NCBI RefSeq assembly: GCF_019649055.1
Contig: NW_026570290.1
Location: 186,001-250,000 of the forward strand
Origin: Paramacrobiotus metropolitanus
Lineage: Eukaryota; Tardigrada; Eutardigrada; Parachela; Macrobiotidae
Reading direction: 5' to 3'
DNA length: 64,000 nt
The notes under the pieces are model-generated. The model was not told the origin of the DNA. It ran no database searches and saw only the letters and a program-made list of their open reading frames with translations. This document shows, one piece after another, positions 1 through 12,780 of the stretch (its first letter is position 1; each line of letters starts with the position of its first letter). The position numbers were made by a program, and so were the translations under genes.

Positions 1-1209
1 GACAGTTTATTTATTTTTTACGGATACAAACCTCGATTCCAAGTCGTACACAGGACCAGAAAACTTCCTTGCAGGATATCAAATACGGTGTGTTATGCAT
101 ATGCAGGGACTTGAGCTGTGCGAGATGCACTACACGTAAATATCATGCTTTCTTTATTTGAATCTAGGGTATTTCAAATACCCTAGATTGTGCTTGCGAG
201 TTGCGACCACTTTGCAAGTGACCAGTTTGCGAGCGGAATCTACATACGTGCTGATTACGCCTACATAAGTACGAGTATTGATTGAGCGAGCCTTGTATCA
301 AAACGCATGATTTTAGTTTGGTCTTGCTGTTTCAAGATTGTTCGAATCAATCGCCGTAAATAGTTTTCACCGGTAGCAGTTTATTAGCAACTGATATTTC
401 TTATATCTTTTAGCCTCTGCACGGGACGATCAATGACCGAAATTGGCCCCAAAGCCACATTGTACACTAAAAAATTCTGCAGTTCAACTGAGCCGAGGGG
501 AGGCCTTAAAATTATCAGCCATCGAGATCTACTTGAAAAGATTCAGGACGATACAATAACTGTCATCATGGACGTCGTCGTTGAGCTGAAATCCGAAACT
601 TTCCGCTCCTACACCATACAACCGGATGCGGAAGTCTATCGTCAGCGGTTCTGCCAGCGACTTGCCAGCGTGGTTTCTGGAGACGCTGCACAGCGCACCA
701 CCGACTTTGTTATTCGTTCCAACGACGGCCAAGACTTCCGTGTTCATCGCTGTCTGCTCATGGTGCATTCACCGGTCTTTGCCGCCATGTTAACCCATGA
801 TTCCGAAGAAAACCAAGATGGCTTGTGTGAACTGAATGATATTGACGGGGAAAGTATTTCCATTCTGCGTGACTATGTTTACGGGTGTGAAATGGAGAAG
901 ATTAATCTCGGTAATGTCGAAAGGGTTTTAATTATGGCGGATAAATATGCGGTTGAGGATCTCCGCTCATTCTGTGAGTCAATGCTGGCCAAGAACATCA
1001 GCCCGGAGAACGCGACAAAGTATCTTGCTCTCGCCGAACAGCGGGGTTTGGAAACCCTGAAGATGGAGGTTCAGTATGCGCTCAATACAGAGCACGCACA
1101 AGTGCAAAATGCCGCCAATGAGCTACTAGACAATATCTCGGGGGAAAATGTTGCGGAAGAGCAGGAAAAGTCCGGATGGTTTTCTTGGCTGCGTTACTGG
1201 GGATCGTGA
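1..1209 (+). CDS. MATH-BTB protein A (5' end outside window)
   Basis: Predicted substrate adaptor of a CUL3 ubiquitin ligase. Exon 1 is present only as its last 87 bases, frame starting at base 2, reading ...YLFFTDTNLDSKSYTG... and ending ATA-CG before a gtgtgt donor. The intron is 88-413 (acceptor tttag). Exon 2 runs 414-1209 and opens LCTGRSM; its length leaves the phase-2 join in frame. Exon 2 holds the end of MATH (LKIISHRDLLEKIQDD), BTB (FVIRSNDGQDFRVHRCLLM, then HSPVFAAMLTHD), VLIMADKYAVEDLRSFCESM and a BACK-like helix around ALAEQRGLETLK. It ends in a Trp-rich tail, GWFSWLRYWGS, shared in style with E and F. The Trp-Gly at the MATH groove is replaced by Arg-Gly. No disruption is visible. 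The MATH-BTB call is secure; substrate unknown. Confidence 0.88.
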
Positions 1210-1885
1210 ATCCGTGATGATAAACCAACTTGAAATTTTTACTGACTTCTTAAATCAATTATTTGTTTTTGGCACCGGCACGCGCTGGGTGTACTTTATG
1301 GTGACAATGTTAGAAAGTTACGACGAGTTTTGACATCATACTTTTTGCCTTTTCAACTGACAGCTGGAGAAGTTGTTCATTCATTCAGCCGAAGCGTTTT
1401 CATTATTGCAGTTTCTCGGAAAATTTGTGTGACCTTTTAACTTACCTTACAGAAATAACGGAGCAACTTTCGCATTTGTTTTATCGTTTGTATGTTTCTG
1501 TATAAGCTGTGCCTGTTAATATTGTATGCTATCAAGCGTCAACTTGTCAAGCATCGCTACCAAAAATACTATCATGTTTTAAACCTGAGATCGTGATGTT
1601 CAATAAAAACTTAAATCAGGCAGGACTTTATTATAAATATGTAGAATAGGTACCTTCCTAACCGCCTTCCGCTACCTTTCAAATGCAGACTGCACGTTAA
1701 ACTCTTTTAGTGCCGTGTATTTTTCCGGATAAACATCAGAAATGGCACTTTCATATGTCATGTCATAGCGTTCGCTGATTGCGTGCCTTATACTTCTGCG
1801 CGCTAATCTGGGCATGCGCTTAAAACAAAATCATTATGCACGAACATATTGTTCGTTACCATATCTATTCGAATTTTAACGTACT
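1210..1885. other. Intergenic, 3' side of gene A
   Basis: No gene seen. A canonical AATAAA at 1602-1607 lies about 390 bases beyond the stop of A and could be its polyadenylation signal, though the distance is long. Confidence 0.5.
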
Positions 1886-2042
1886 GCTAACGGTGTTTTG
1901 CTACACCCTTCTGATGGAACTTCAACGTACAGCGCCGATGATACCATCCGGAAACTGCTTCAGCAGCGGTAATGGCCGCTGGCGTTTAGCCATTAGGCTG
2001 TGCCCTCCGAATCCCAGTGATCTAATGCCAACGAACAAAAAA
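1886..2042 (+). pseudogene. Relic of a MATH exon 1 (locus B)
   Basis: A short decayed copy of the family's first exon. Around 1893 the bases encode the 'G-V-L-L-H' stretch in one frame, and by 1960 the reading has moved to a frame giving GNGRWRLAIRLCPPNPSDLMP, close to GEGRWRLAIRMCVVDP in locus F. The start, the I-T-M-E-E-L segment and the splice donor are missing or scrambled, and no matching exon 2 follows. The match is by eye; F looks like the nearest relative. Confidence 0.6.
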
Positions 2043-2045
2043 TAG

Positions 2046-3129
2046 ATGTTTATTAAGGTATGCTTGCCAGAAGCGGACCCGAGCTCTTTATTTAGCATAA
2101 AACAACAGCAAACAAATATTGCTTGATGGGTGCGTTGGGCAAATGGAAAGTAACACATGCGCCTCGTATAAATAGGCATTCTAATTAAGTTAAACAATGT
2201 AAATAATATAATAGTAGTTTAAGTGCGTTTTTCAAAATATGGATTTCTGAGTTTAAGGGCAGTGCATAGGGTTAAATGATGTCTTTGGAATGGTGCTTTC
2301 GTTAATCTAGCTTGCTCTGTCCCATTTTTGTACCCTTGTACTAAGCAATGATTATATCAATTTCAGAACAATATTGATTGGTTGTTCGTGCAACGGTATG
2401 CCCCTCTTGACTTCAAATGATAATGCCTGAAACGCATGCGTGATATCCAAAAAAAACACAAGAGAAAACCAAGCCGGTAGGTAGGAGTCAAAAACAAACA
2501 TTCAACGCACAAATTCTGAGTCTTGACCTAGATAGTAGTCCCAAAATGATTAACCGCTGGGAATCTCGCAACGGTTCTGAGCGTTTCGGTGAAGGATTTC
2601 AAGATCGTGTAATACACTCTACTGCATACTATATAACGCAGTTTACAGATTTTGGCCTTTGGATACATAGGTAAGCTCATTATGCACGGTAGTGAGATGC
2701 CAAAATTCATGGACGGCGGTCATCACCATTTTGCATGCAGTCGTCGGGTTCGGTCTTGCGAGACATAGCACCTGCTTGTCGTAGCTTCCGTACACAGATC
2801 GATTTTTGACACCAACAGTGTTACTGTAAGAATGTTGAATTTGGCAGTATCCGCTTTCTTGCTGGGTCTGTTATGGTGTTCGAAATGCAGAGACGCAATA
2901 GGATCAAGGTCTAATCGAAGTAACTTGCAATTGTAGTTTAAGTGATTGCAAACCCCCGTGCAAGGTTTAGGTAAAACAGACGACGAAGAAAAATTGTGAC
3001 TGGGCAGCCTCTGTTGTTGAATGTTGAAAAGTTTTTTTCTGCGCATGGCAAATTTTTGATTTTAGAAAAAGTTTGGCCATCTTGATTGTTTCCTGGTGCT
3101 ACATCGCAGCTCTGTGCTCGACTCTGCCA
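2046..3129. other. Intergenic between relic B and pseudogene C
   Basis: AT-rich sequence with no supported gene, RNA or repeat. Short open frames on both strands lack family similarity and splice signals. Confidence 0.5.
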
Positions 3130-4717
3130 ATGTTTTCGCATTCAAAATTTGTTGTACAGGAGTATACTGATTCGCAGCAGATCCAGTTTACACTTCGATG
3201 GACGATTACAGGCTTTTCGCTGCACCGTTATGATAGGAAAACGATGTTTAATGCCGGTATCACCATGGAAGAACTGGGAATCGCCAACTGCAATGGACGC
3301 TGGCGTTTGGGAGTTTTGCCGCGTTGTATTGATCCGGTTGGCACTGACTCAGAAGAGAGGTACATGGCGGTATATTTGTACCTTACTGACACGGACCTCG
3401 CGTCCAGATCATACACAGGCGATCGGAGTTTTTTGGCTGGGAGCCAATTAAGGTGTGTGATATGTGTCAAAGCATGAACTGTCTTAGGTGTTCTTATAGG
3501 GAGTATTCCAGTCATGAATCAAAATTATTTAACTTAGTAAACCTAATAAAATCCAAAACTATACCTAGTAAATTTAATAGAGACAGCGGCTTTGAAAGAA
3601 GCCTGTGCAAGCCCAGAACATTTGTCAACCTTGTACCTTGCCAGGTCCCCGAACACAGGCCGGATCCCAAATTTAGAAAAAGTCTCGGGTTTTCAGAAAG
3701 AGAATATGACAAAGTGTAGCTAAAAACTGAATTCATCTGTAATGATCAATAGGGCGTGACCCTCAAAAACTAAATAAATTATTTCATCACAAACTGGAAA
3801 CTGCCGTTATACTGACTTGTACGTACAATATCTCTGTACAGATATTGCTAAGGGCAAACCTCAACTACGAAGTAGAGATTTTGCAATTCTTTATTGTCAA
3901 GTCATTCTTAAATAAAATTTCTCTGGAATCGCGTGAGCTTTTTTCGTATTCACGGCTTGTAATCTTAATTCAGTTCAGTGATCCAACATTAATATCAGCT
4001 TCTTGCTTTTTAGCGCTTGCTTGCTTGTATACGGGACGATCGATGGTGCCTATTGTTGCGCAATACGATCTAAGAGCGTGGGAGTTCAGCAGTTTGGATT
4101 TTATGTGTGGCGTCTATAAGATTTTCAGTCACAAGGAACTGTTTGAAAAGCTACAAGACAATTCCATAACCGTTCTCATGGATGTGCTTGTGGAGATTAA
4201 ATCCTATACTTTTCGCATATGCAGCATCCGTCCCGATAAAGAAGCCTATCGTCAAGAGTTTTGCCAACGCCTTGCCGAGATTCTGCCATCCAAAGGCGAC
4301 CAGCGTTCCGCGGATTTTGTTATCCGGTCCAGCGATGATCATGACTTCCCTATGCATCGCTGCCTGCTGATGGCGCATTCACCAGTGTTCGCCGCCATGC
4401 TCAAGCACGACACCAAAGAGAAAGAGAATGCACTCTGCAAATTGGACGATACTGATGCAGAAAGCGTCCGCGTTCTATGTGATTACTGTACATCTACGCA
4501 TGTGACATGGGAAAGGTCAGTGCCGACAATGTGGAAAAGGTTTTGATTATGGCGGACAAGTATGCTGTTAAGGATCTGCGAACTGATGCTGGCTAGTACT
4601 GACACTGTGGAGAATGAGTCCAAATTTTTCGCCTTCGCCGAACAACGAGGACTGGAAACATTGAAGAAAAAAGCGTCGTACCTGCTCAACACGAACTGTA
4701 CTTGTACATTATTGTAA
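3130..4717 (+). pseudogene. MATH-BTB pseudogene C
   Basis: Exon 1 (3130-3452) is open: MFSHSKFVVQEYTD, FTLRWTITGFSLHRYD, MFNAGITMEELGIANC and SYTGDRSFLAG, ending TTA-AG before gtgtgt. Exon 2 begins near 4014 but reaches the conserved T-G-R-S-M one base out of phase, with about ten extra bases that include a CTTG tandem. MATH and BTB then read well up to LDDTDAESVRVLCDY, where about five extra bases near 4485 shift the frame. A second lesion near 4577 removes about 11 bases that encode the R-S-F-C segment of relatives. The last helix (FAEQRGLETLKKK) remains and the relic ends at the TAA at 4715-4717. Three separate lesions make this a pseudogene; a truncated N-terminal product cannot be excluded. 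Confidence 0.85.
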
Positions 4718-5357
4718 GGTGCAGGCAATCAATAATACTAATATCAGTGATTATTGACGGATTGATATGAGATTAAGGATGCATATAGATAGGGGATATT
4801 GATATGGGATTAATATGGGTTTCGAATTTATCCTTCTCTTTGATTCTCCATGATCCATTTGTTTGCGCATTCTCTTTGATTCGTAAGCAACATTCTATGG
4901 CACTATGAAGTTATAAACTGCCAAAATAGGGTGAATGATAAATTGTAATAGGACATTAGCAGCAATATTGCTTTTGTTTGTCGATACGAGTATATGCAGC
5001 TTTGTTCCTGCTTATATCATGTGTCCCCTTTTGCTGCATTCTTGCTCCCACCCACCTTACGGCACTACGTATTCAGAAAAATCCAAATTACGTAAGTACG
5101 TGCAAATGCAAAGTGTGGGTAGTGCTGAAAACTTGTAAAATACAAGTACATAAGTGATTTCCAAACGATGCTTCTAAGAAAACCATGAGCTACGTTTTGT
5201 ACCAGTATTTCCCTGGCGGACAATTGTTCAGTAAAAATTTATTCCGTGGTATTTTACTGCCGCTGTTTTTAGCTGTACCTTTTCACTTTCTTATTGTATG
5301 CAGCATCATATCGGAATCATTTTCAAATTCCTTAAACGCATTTCGACTTCTCTGACA
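4718..5357. other. Intergenic between C and D
   Basis: No gene or structured repeat recognised. It should include the former promoter of D. Confidence 0.5.
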
Positions 5358-6823
5358 ATGCGCTCGCAGTCAAACATCGTTGTACGTGAATTTACTGATC
5401 ACCAGTCACCACCAAACCAAGTTCACACTGCAATGAACCGTAGAAGGTTTCGTGCTGCATCGCCATGATACAGCCATGATGTTCAGTGCCGGCATCACCA
5501 TGGAAGAACTGGGAGAAAGTAACTGCGAGGGACGCTGGCGCATCGGAATACGACCGTGCCACGTGGATCCCGACAGCGCAAGCCCGGAGAAATATTCTCT
5601 GTGTATTTATTTGGCCTTCACTGACACGCCCAACGAATCCACATCATACACGGGTGCAGCGAAGTTTTTCTGGCTGGATGGCCGAATAAGGTATGTTCGG
5701 ATTACTCGGTATGCTGTTGAAATGAATTAAGTATTAGTAATAAATTTTTTTGTAGTTAGCTGTCAAATCCAACATGAAACCAGATCCAAAGTAGATAAGC
5801 AGCGAGATTCTTTGAATCCGTGCTGGATGGCAATCTAATTAGTCTTGCACGGTACCGGAAATGAACGAAACCACTATCGGAGCCTCAAAACTGCGTGAGG
5901 TCTTTAGTTTTGCGGTTTTAAATGCTCATGAAAACGGTAAAAAACCTGATTAAAGAATAGAAAATAAATTGCTGTTTTGTATGCTTTTCAGCTTATCTAC
6001 GGGCGATCCATGTCGCAAATTGTTCCGCAGTGTGACCTCATACGGAGTCACTTCAAAGCTTCTGGACATATCTAAGGAAAACTGATCATTAACCATGGAG
6101 ACCTATTTAGACAAATACAGGACGACTCCATGACTGTAGTCGTGGACGTACTTGTCGAGATAAAATCGGAAACCTTTCGCCTGTGCACAAGGCAACCAGA
6201 TCCGGAAATGCATCGTCAACAGTTTTGTCAGCGGCTGGCTGACATGCTTCCTGGGGAAAGCTACCCAGACCCCTGAGGACTTCTTTATTCGTTCCAGTGA
6301 CGGCCAAGACTTCCCTGTTCATCGCTGTCTGTTGATGGCGCATTCGCCAGTCTTTGCCGCCATGCTGACGCATGACACCAAAGAAAAGCAGGATGCGCTG
6401 TGTGAACTTGGTGATATCGATGGGGAAAGTGTTACCATTCTGCGTGACTACGTCTACGGATGCGAAATGGGCAAGATTAATCGCGATGATGCCGCAAAAG
6501 TTCTGATTATGGCGGATAAATCTGCGAGCTGATGCTGGCTAAGAATATTACTGCGCAGAATGCGGCCAAGTACAATGCAGGACAAAATGGTCGCATAGCC
6601 CCACACCCAGCATTCTGTACGCAGGCGGGGCAGTGCACTTGTACTAAACGGATATTTTGAGCTCAGTCGTACAGTGCACTGCGCTGCATTCGTACTGAAT
6701 GTGGAGATGTTGGGTATGCGACCATTTTGTCCTAAGCCGTATCTTGACTTCGCCGAACAGCGCGAGTTGGATACGCTGAAGAAAGAAGTGCTGCATGTGC
6801 TCAATACGGACCGCATCCAATGA
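5358..6823 (+). pseudogene. MATH-BTB pseudogene D, carrying a MITE
   Basis: Exon 1 is 5358-5690, exon 2 from 5992. It starts MRSQSNIVVREFTDHQ like its relatives. Lesions seen directly: a frameshift near 5405-5420; TGA at 5434-5436 replacing the conserved Trp of the F-T-L-Q-W motif; one G missing after the exon 2 acceptor (ACGGGC for ACGGGGC), shifting T-G-R-S-M; in-frame TAA near 6075; a frameshift near 6275 ahead of EDFFIRSSDGQDFPVHRCLL; a deletion of about 30 bases near 6525 inside the M-A-D-K-Y segment; and a 169-bp transposon at 6573-6741. After the insertion the frame resumes with LDFAEQRELDTLKKEVL and ends at TGA 6821-6823. Intact stretches still match the family closely, so inactivation is probably not ancient. 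Confidence 0.9.
6573..6741. mobile_element. 169-bp fold-back MITE inside pseudogene D
   Basis: Perfect 19-bp inverted repeats, AGGACAAAATGGTCGCATA at 6579-6597 and its reverse complement at 6715-6733, flank a core whose arms continue to pair imperfectly (CAGTGCAC and GTGCACTG inside). The element interrupts the conserved A-K-Y-L segment of the BACK-like region: sequence before 6573 and after 6741 joins into the family consensus. A 3-bp GTA (6570-6572 and 6739-6741) or a TA dinucleotide is the likely target duplication, which would suit a Tc1/mariner-type origin, but ends this short leave the superfamily open. No transposase. Confidence 0.8.
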
Positions 6824-7636
6824 ATAACCTGAAGTGGTGGACCACATGTCTAACTTCTCCGAAGATAGTTCCTGTACGAAGACCGACAGCTCCGAAGGCA
6901 ATTGGAGGAAGACGTTACAACAATTGCGCCGGAATGGCCTCCCGTTCGGGGCGTGGACCATACGATGCTTTTCGAACACAGCTTGTGTGGTTTGTTGAAC
7001 TAATAGTTTTTTTACTGAAATCGGTTAGGTGAAATATCGCCGGGTTATGGTAGGACTCCGCATATTATTGGTTGCTGCATTCAGGACACTATTGCAGTTG
7101 TGAAGTTTACAAATTACGAGGAATTGTGAGCAAATGTTTTTTTTGGAACTAAAGTGAATTTATCGTGATGTAAGGTAAATCACGAAACATGAGTTTAGAA
7201 AGTCTGGTGCCAGTAGCAATAACAACCTTAACATAGTCAACATATTCGTACATTTGTAAGCACAACACCACTTTTTTAACACAAATCTTTAGCATAAATT
7301 CTGAGACCCGCAAGGTCACTGTACAGGATGTTTTCGAGTGTTATTCGCTGTCTGTTGTCATGCGAAGGTTGTGCAACAGGGATCTTTGCAATGTGTTTGG
7401 CAGAGGTCAGACAGCTAGGATTTGCAACAGCACTTCGCAGTAGATAAATGAGCCAACTTCAAATCCGGGAGCTTCTTGTATGTAAAATGCACCGATTAAT
7501 CTTAAGCTCGCCGTGCACAAATATTTTATGTATGCACATCCAGAGTTATACCTGACTTGACAGTTCCTTAAAAGTTCCTTCCTTATACTTCTAGACGTTC
7601 ATCACATTTTCGGCACTTTAAAAGTTCTCTATTATT
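6824..7636. other. Intergenic between D and E
   Basis: No gene, RNA or repeat recognised. Confidence 0.5.
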
Positions 7637-9107
7637 ATGGCGCGCTCCGAATCCCAAATCGTTGTGCGCGAGCACACTGATTACGAACAGGTCAAGTTCA
7701 CGTTGCGCTGGACTATGAAAGGCGTTTCGCTTCACCGCTATGATAAGAGAATGGCGTATAATGCCGGTATTACCATGGAGGAATTAACTGGGAGTTAAAA
7801 ACTGTAACGGACGGTGGCGTATGGGCGTTCAACACTGCCGTGTGGACCCCAACGATTCAAGCGACCAGAAGCACACCGTGGCCGTTTATCTGTACTTTAC
7901 GGATACAAATACTGATTCCAAGTCCTACACAGGACCGGCAAACTTCCTCGCAGGATGTCGATGAAGGTGCGTTGCGGGCTTGAAGGTGGTTTTACGTTGC
8001 GAGATTTATTAATCTTTAATATAAAGATATTTCCATCTAAATTAAATGTACGTGGTTAAGCCAGCCTCGTATTACAACATCGCATGAAAATTTTCGGCCA
8101 TTGTCACTTAAAATTGATTGAGAATTCAAAAGCTCTACATAAAAATCATTTCAACCGTCATATAAATAAACAAATACATATGTATAAATCTGTATATATA
8201 TACCGTAAATCAAACTATCTTCATAATCCATATAAATCAAACTTTACATATAAATTAATTCAACCTACATAAATCGTTTCTTCGCCATCTTTAGCGTGTG
8301 CACGGGACGATCGATGGCGGAAATTGTCCCTAAAACCGGCATATACAGTACACACAAATCTTCTGCAGTGACAATTCTTCTTGGGGTGGCCATAGCGTTA
8401 TTAGCCATACGGCGCTACGGGAGAAAGTGCAGGATGACTCTATAACTGTAATCATGGATGTCACCGTTGAAATAAAATCCGAAACCTTTCGCATGTGCAC
8501 GATACAGCCAGACCAAGAGATTTTTCGGCAGCAGTTCTGCCAGCGGCTTGCCGGGGTGCTTGCACGAAACGTTGCTCAGCATTCTGCGGACTTCTTTATT
8601 CGTTCCAGCGACGGCCAAAATTTCCCTGTTCATCGCTGCCTGCTGATGGCCCATTCACCGGTCTTCGCCGCCATGCTCACGCATAGCACCAAAGAAAAGC
8701 AGCATGCGTCCTGCGAAATGGACGATATCGATGGAGAAAGCGTCACCATTCTGCGCGACTATGTCTACGGATGCGAACTGGGAAATGTCAATCGCGATAA
8801 CGCGGAAAAGATTTTGATTATGGCGGATAAATATGCGGTTGCGGATCTGCGCTCCTTTTGTGAATCAATGCTGGTGAACAATATCACTTCGGAGAATGCG
8901 GCTAAATATCTAAGCCTCGCCGAACAGCGGAATCTGGACACACTGAAGAAGGAAGTGTTGTACAGGCTCCAAACGGAAGGCACACGACAGCGCAATGCGG
9001 TCTACGATTCCGTACGCAGCAATGCACCATCCACCGAGAAAAAACCTGCAAAGAAGGAGAAAAGGTCACGATGGTTTTTCTGGCGGCGCGTTGGGATACC
9101 ACAATAG
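7637..9107 (+). pseudogene. MATH-BTB locus E, disrupted exon 1, long open exon 2
   Basis: Exon 1 (7637-7966) starts MARSESQIVVREHTD and reads FTLRWTMKGVSLHRYD, then gains four bases (TTAA) near 7784 inside E-E-L-G. Further on, the ATA codon before the donor is TGA (7962-7964). Exon 2 (8295-9107) has a two-base gain (or one-base loss) near 8358 in the FCSSDNSSWGGH segment. From 8427 the frame is open for 226 residues: end of MATH, complete BTB (FFIRSSDGQNFPVHRCLLM), VLIMADKYAVADL-type segment, BACK-like helix and a basic Trp-rich tail (RSRWFFWRRVGIPQ). Net exon lengths confirm both shifts. Probably a young pseudogene, but initiation in exon 2 could still make a BTB-only protein. Confidence 0.75.
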
Positions 9108-10020
9108 AAATTATGTTGACTTGCATTTTCTTGTAGAGGTGCACAGTTGCTGCGGATTTATTGAGCAAATGTTCAAAGAAAGTCTGCTTTCGTGGTAAAT
9201 CTGTTTGGTTTTTGAATCAGGTTAGCAATCTACCATGTGGCGCGTATATCTAACCCGCTCACCAGATCGCCCAGATTGGCATTCTTACGAGACGTGTTAA
9301 TTACTCGTGTTGGGGCTGCTATTGATTTGATGTTTGTGCCGGTGTTTCCTGATTTTGCATGAGCTTTTCTTGATTCGAGCAAGACCCTCACAGCTGTACA
9401 CTCGAGTTAGCTTCGTGGGCTGCATATTAAATATTCTACCAAACATATAAGACACCACACATAGAAGTATTCATATTCTACTTAAAGAGCACATATCGTA
9501 AGATTCGCAACTGTTGGTCTTCGCTGCAGCGGTAAACACCTACAGACTGGTGAAAAAATTGTTTATTGCCTCTTCAAGAATATTTTTATTTGTACGGCAA
9601 TCAAACATGCAATCTGCATTGTCAGCGTAGTCACACACGTATGAAAATTGCCAGCAAAGCTGAAATTTATTTTACCTTCAAGTTTCCGCTTTTTTTTACC
9701 GGTATGTATCTGTTAATATAAATTGGCGGGCATTGTCCCTCTAATAATACGGATCCTATACGTATTATGGCGCGTTTGAACGAGGATATTGGAGTCCGAA
9801 AAATGGAAAGACCAGGATATCGTCATAAGTAGGCAGCCTATTACGTTACGTTCGGCCTCGCTAATCGCCAGGTTTCGCTGGTTTTGCTACCATTTGGTAC
9901 CTGAACTGCACAAGAAAGTTTCGAGCTGCAGATATTCTGCCGGGCAAGCAGAGCATCAAACTTTAATAAAAGTCAGGTTATAAAGTTGCAAATTCTTTAC
10001 CGCGTTTGCGCTCCGCACCA
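9108..10020. other. Intergenic between E and the 2.87-kb transposon
   Basis: No gene recognised. Before the transposon inserted, bases up to 10020 would have been the immediate 5' flank of gene F, so the original promoter of F should lie here. Confidence 0.5.
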
Positions 10021-10029
10021 GTCTAATCA

Positions 10030-10148
10030 GGCAGGGTGTAAAACCTGGCACTGGCAAGTGCCTCTGGCGTTGCCACTGGCATGGCAAGGGATAAAACCTG
10101 GTATGGTATCCCTCTGGCACGCAATAAAATATGGCATATGCCGGAAAA
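10030..10148 (+). repeat. Left terminal inverted repeat of the transposon
   Basis: 119 bp beginning GGCAGGGTGTAAAACC and rich in C-T-G-G-C motifs. It pairs with 12781-12899 at 116 of 119 positions. The left copy of the 9-bp target duplication is at 10021-10029. Confidence 0.9.
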
Positions 10149-12140
10149 CTAGAATTATTAAAACTATAACTTTCAGTACGATGTTGTAGCTTTGGTTTCT
10201 TCTAGATAGCTTTACCGCACACTAATGGATTATTACAAGCAGTAATATTAAAAAGGACAAATTTTTCACATACCCCAATAAAAGACGAAAACGACAATGC
10301 TGTACGCAGTGCGAATGTGATTTCCGACAGAAAGGAACTCACTGTTAAACTGCTAAAATAAAAAAAGCGATTAAACTGCAACTTTTAAAACTAAATATAA
10401 AAATGATACATCGTACGGTAATTCGTCCCGGCGAATACGTAATAGACGTAGAAGTATTACTAAAACTGAATTTTCAAGACATTTCTCTGACATTGTGGTG
10501 ATGATGCACTTGTTCAAGTCGATCTCTAACGACCGGCAAAATAGTGATGTCCGAGTACGGCTGATCTCCATGTCGACGATTTCCGGTGGGTGGAACGCTG
10601 ATTGCACGAGCTCTCCCTTTGTACACACACTGCACCTGTATACGAGGTCATACTCGTATTAAGGGCATACACAGATTACACACACAATACGGTGAGGTAT
10701 ACGGCCGGGCACTGCAGCAATCTTAGTACAATTTTAGTACAATTTGCAAAATTATTGCATACAATGATTGCATTACAAAATTGCTTAATGGAATAACCGA
10801 TACAAAAACAGGGGCAGTTCCTTCGATTAATGGGCAATTTATTATTCTAACGGGCACTAAAGACCTATTGAATTACTGTAATTTTATGGAAATTATTCTC
10901 ATGCAACAAAAAAGTTAATTAAGGTCTTAATAGCTTAATATCTTACTATGTAGATCAGCCTGAATATTTACCACTGTCACTCTTTCTCTAGTGGTGATTG
11001 CAACCTACTCAGCACTTCACGATCATCGTTGCACCAACTAAATGTATGTATCAAGCCCGCTATTGAGAACTGGGATTCTAGAACGAGATAAAAATAACAA
11101 AAGTAATTTTCATCATTCAGCTTATTCACCAGTCACCGTAGGTTTAATCAAACTGCAACTTTACATAATTCTAACACTTCACAATATCGGTACTGATCAA
11201 TATTTGTTATTATAATCCGTGTTGTGTACCACACAGCTCCGAACGCTCACCCAGTGTTCATCCAAAATGTCCAGCATCGGTAAATTTCCAAGCGTTACTC
11301 TTTTTCGACTGATTAACGCAAACACAATCAGTAATGTTTCGGAACGACAATTAATAAAATTGTTCGTAGTGTGTTTGCAATTGCAAGTGTCAGCGTGTCG
11401 TCTACGTAACAACGATGGCTCAAGGCAGAACAGCAATTTTAAGTTCAAAATGATTAGCGTTTGATGTCTGAATGGTAACTACCAAAATATGTAATGTTGT
11501 GTCTCTATGTGCACTGAACTTTGGTCCGGCGGAAGAGAAGGTCGATGCAGTAGCGAAGCTACACCGTTGCACGAAACAAGAGTGCCTTATACAAATTTTA
11601 TAAACATACGCACACACTCATAATACAAGTACATGTGCCAGTTGCCTTTTTGTAAGCAACTGTTCTTATCATTGCATAATATTCTGTTTTCCAAACAACA
11701 GATAACCCAGACCTTTAATCATCAGTCATGTCAAGTTTAACATATGCAGTCAAAGACAGTCAATAAGCGTTGGATTTAAGTCGATATTTTCTGTTTTCGA
11801 TGAGTGCCATTTCACTTTGTACCGGTTGTATCTGTAGTGAGCTTGCACATGTAAAGATTCATATTTCATACAAGATTTATTGAAATTTAAATGCTCCTTT
11901 GGAACATGTATAGTTAAAGCTTAAAGACAATTCGCATATACTGGTATGCAAATCATGCCGCTAATTACGAAAGTTAAATGATGATGATGACAACTAAAAG
12001 TTAAATTATTTTTTACAAGTCTGTTTGGTGTAGAATTACCGAATAACGGGTGTTTTTTGGATTTTCAGTGATCACATCACAGTCTTATCTTGAGCGTCTA
12101 TTGCCGGAATATTTATCTGCATTTTTTATTTATGCAGCTG

Positions 12141-12296
12141 TGTAAAGAGAGGGGTCCCTTTCATCTGCTCTGTGTGGAAATGTTAGTGTGGTTGTACTTT
12201 TTATCGTGACCTGTACCATGTAAAGAGAGGGGTCCTTTTGATCTGCTCTGTGTGGAAATGTTAGTGTGGTTGTACTTTTTATCGTGACCTGTACCA
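12141..12296 (+). repeat. 78-bp tandem duplication inside the transposon
   Basis: Two consecutive near-identical 78-bp units (12141-12218 and 12219-12296), each starting TGTAAAGAGAGGGGTCC and ending GTACCA. They differ at about three positions, so the duplication is recent. No coding potential. Confidence 0.85.
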
Positions 12297-12780
12297 TCGC
12301 GTAAAGAACAGACGGCGCGGAATAAGCCCGATGGTAAAATAGAAGTTTTTACTACTCGTCATTATTGCAGTGAACTTTGTCTGGGCACCAACCGGCGCCC
12401 ATTAGGCGATGAGGATTTTTGCATTACAGTATTAAGCCTACACCGTCCATGCCAAATGATTGCAGATCGAAACGCGGATGCAGTATATTCTTCGTGAATC
12501 GGCGTGGTTTGGAGCTTCCGAGCTTGACACAGTTTTCAAATTCATTCTTTTTGCAACACCATTACGCATTAATTGCTGATTGAACTATTCATGCCGGTGG
12601 GTGTAAGTCGTTGAGAAAATTAGTAAGGTCTTGTAACTCTTGTCCATGTACGGGTTTAAGCATCAGCAGCTATTAATGCAACTGATACCATCGCAGTTTT
12701 ATTAATTTTTGCAACTTGTACAATGGAGGCACCGTCAATATTTTCTACTTATTTACGAGTATTAACCGCTGTGCCACTTG

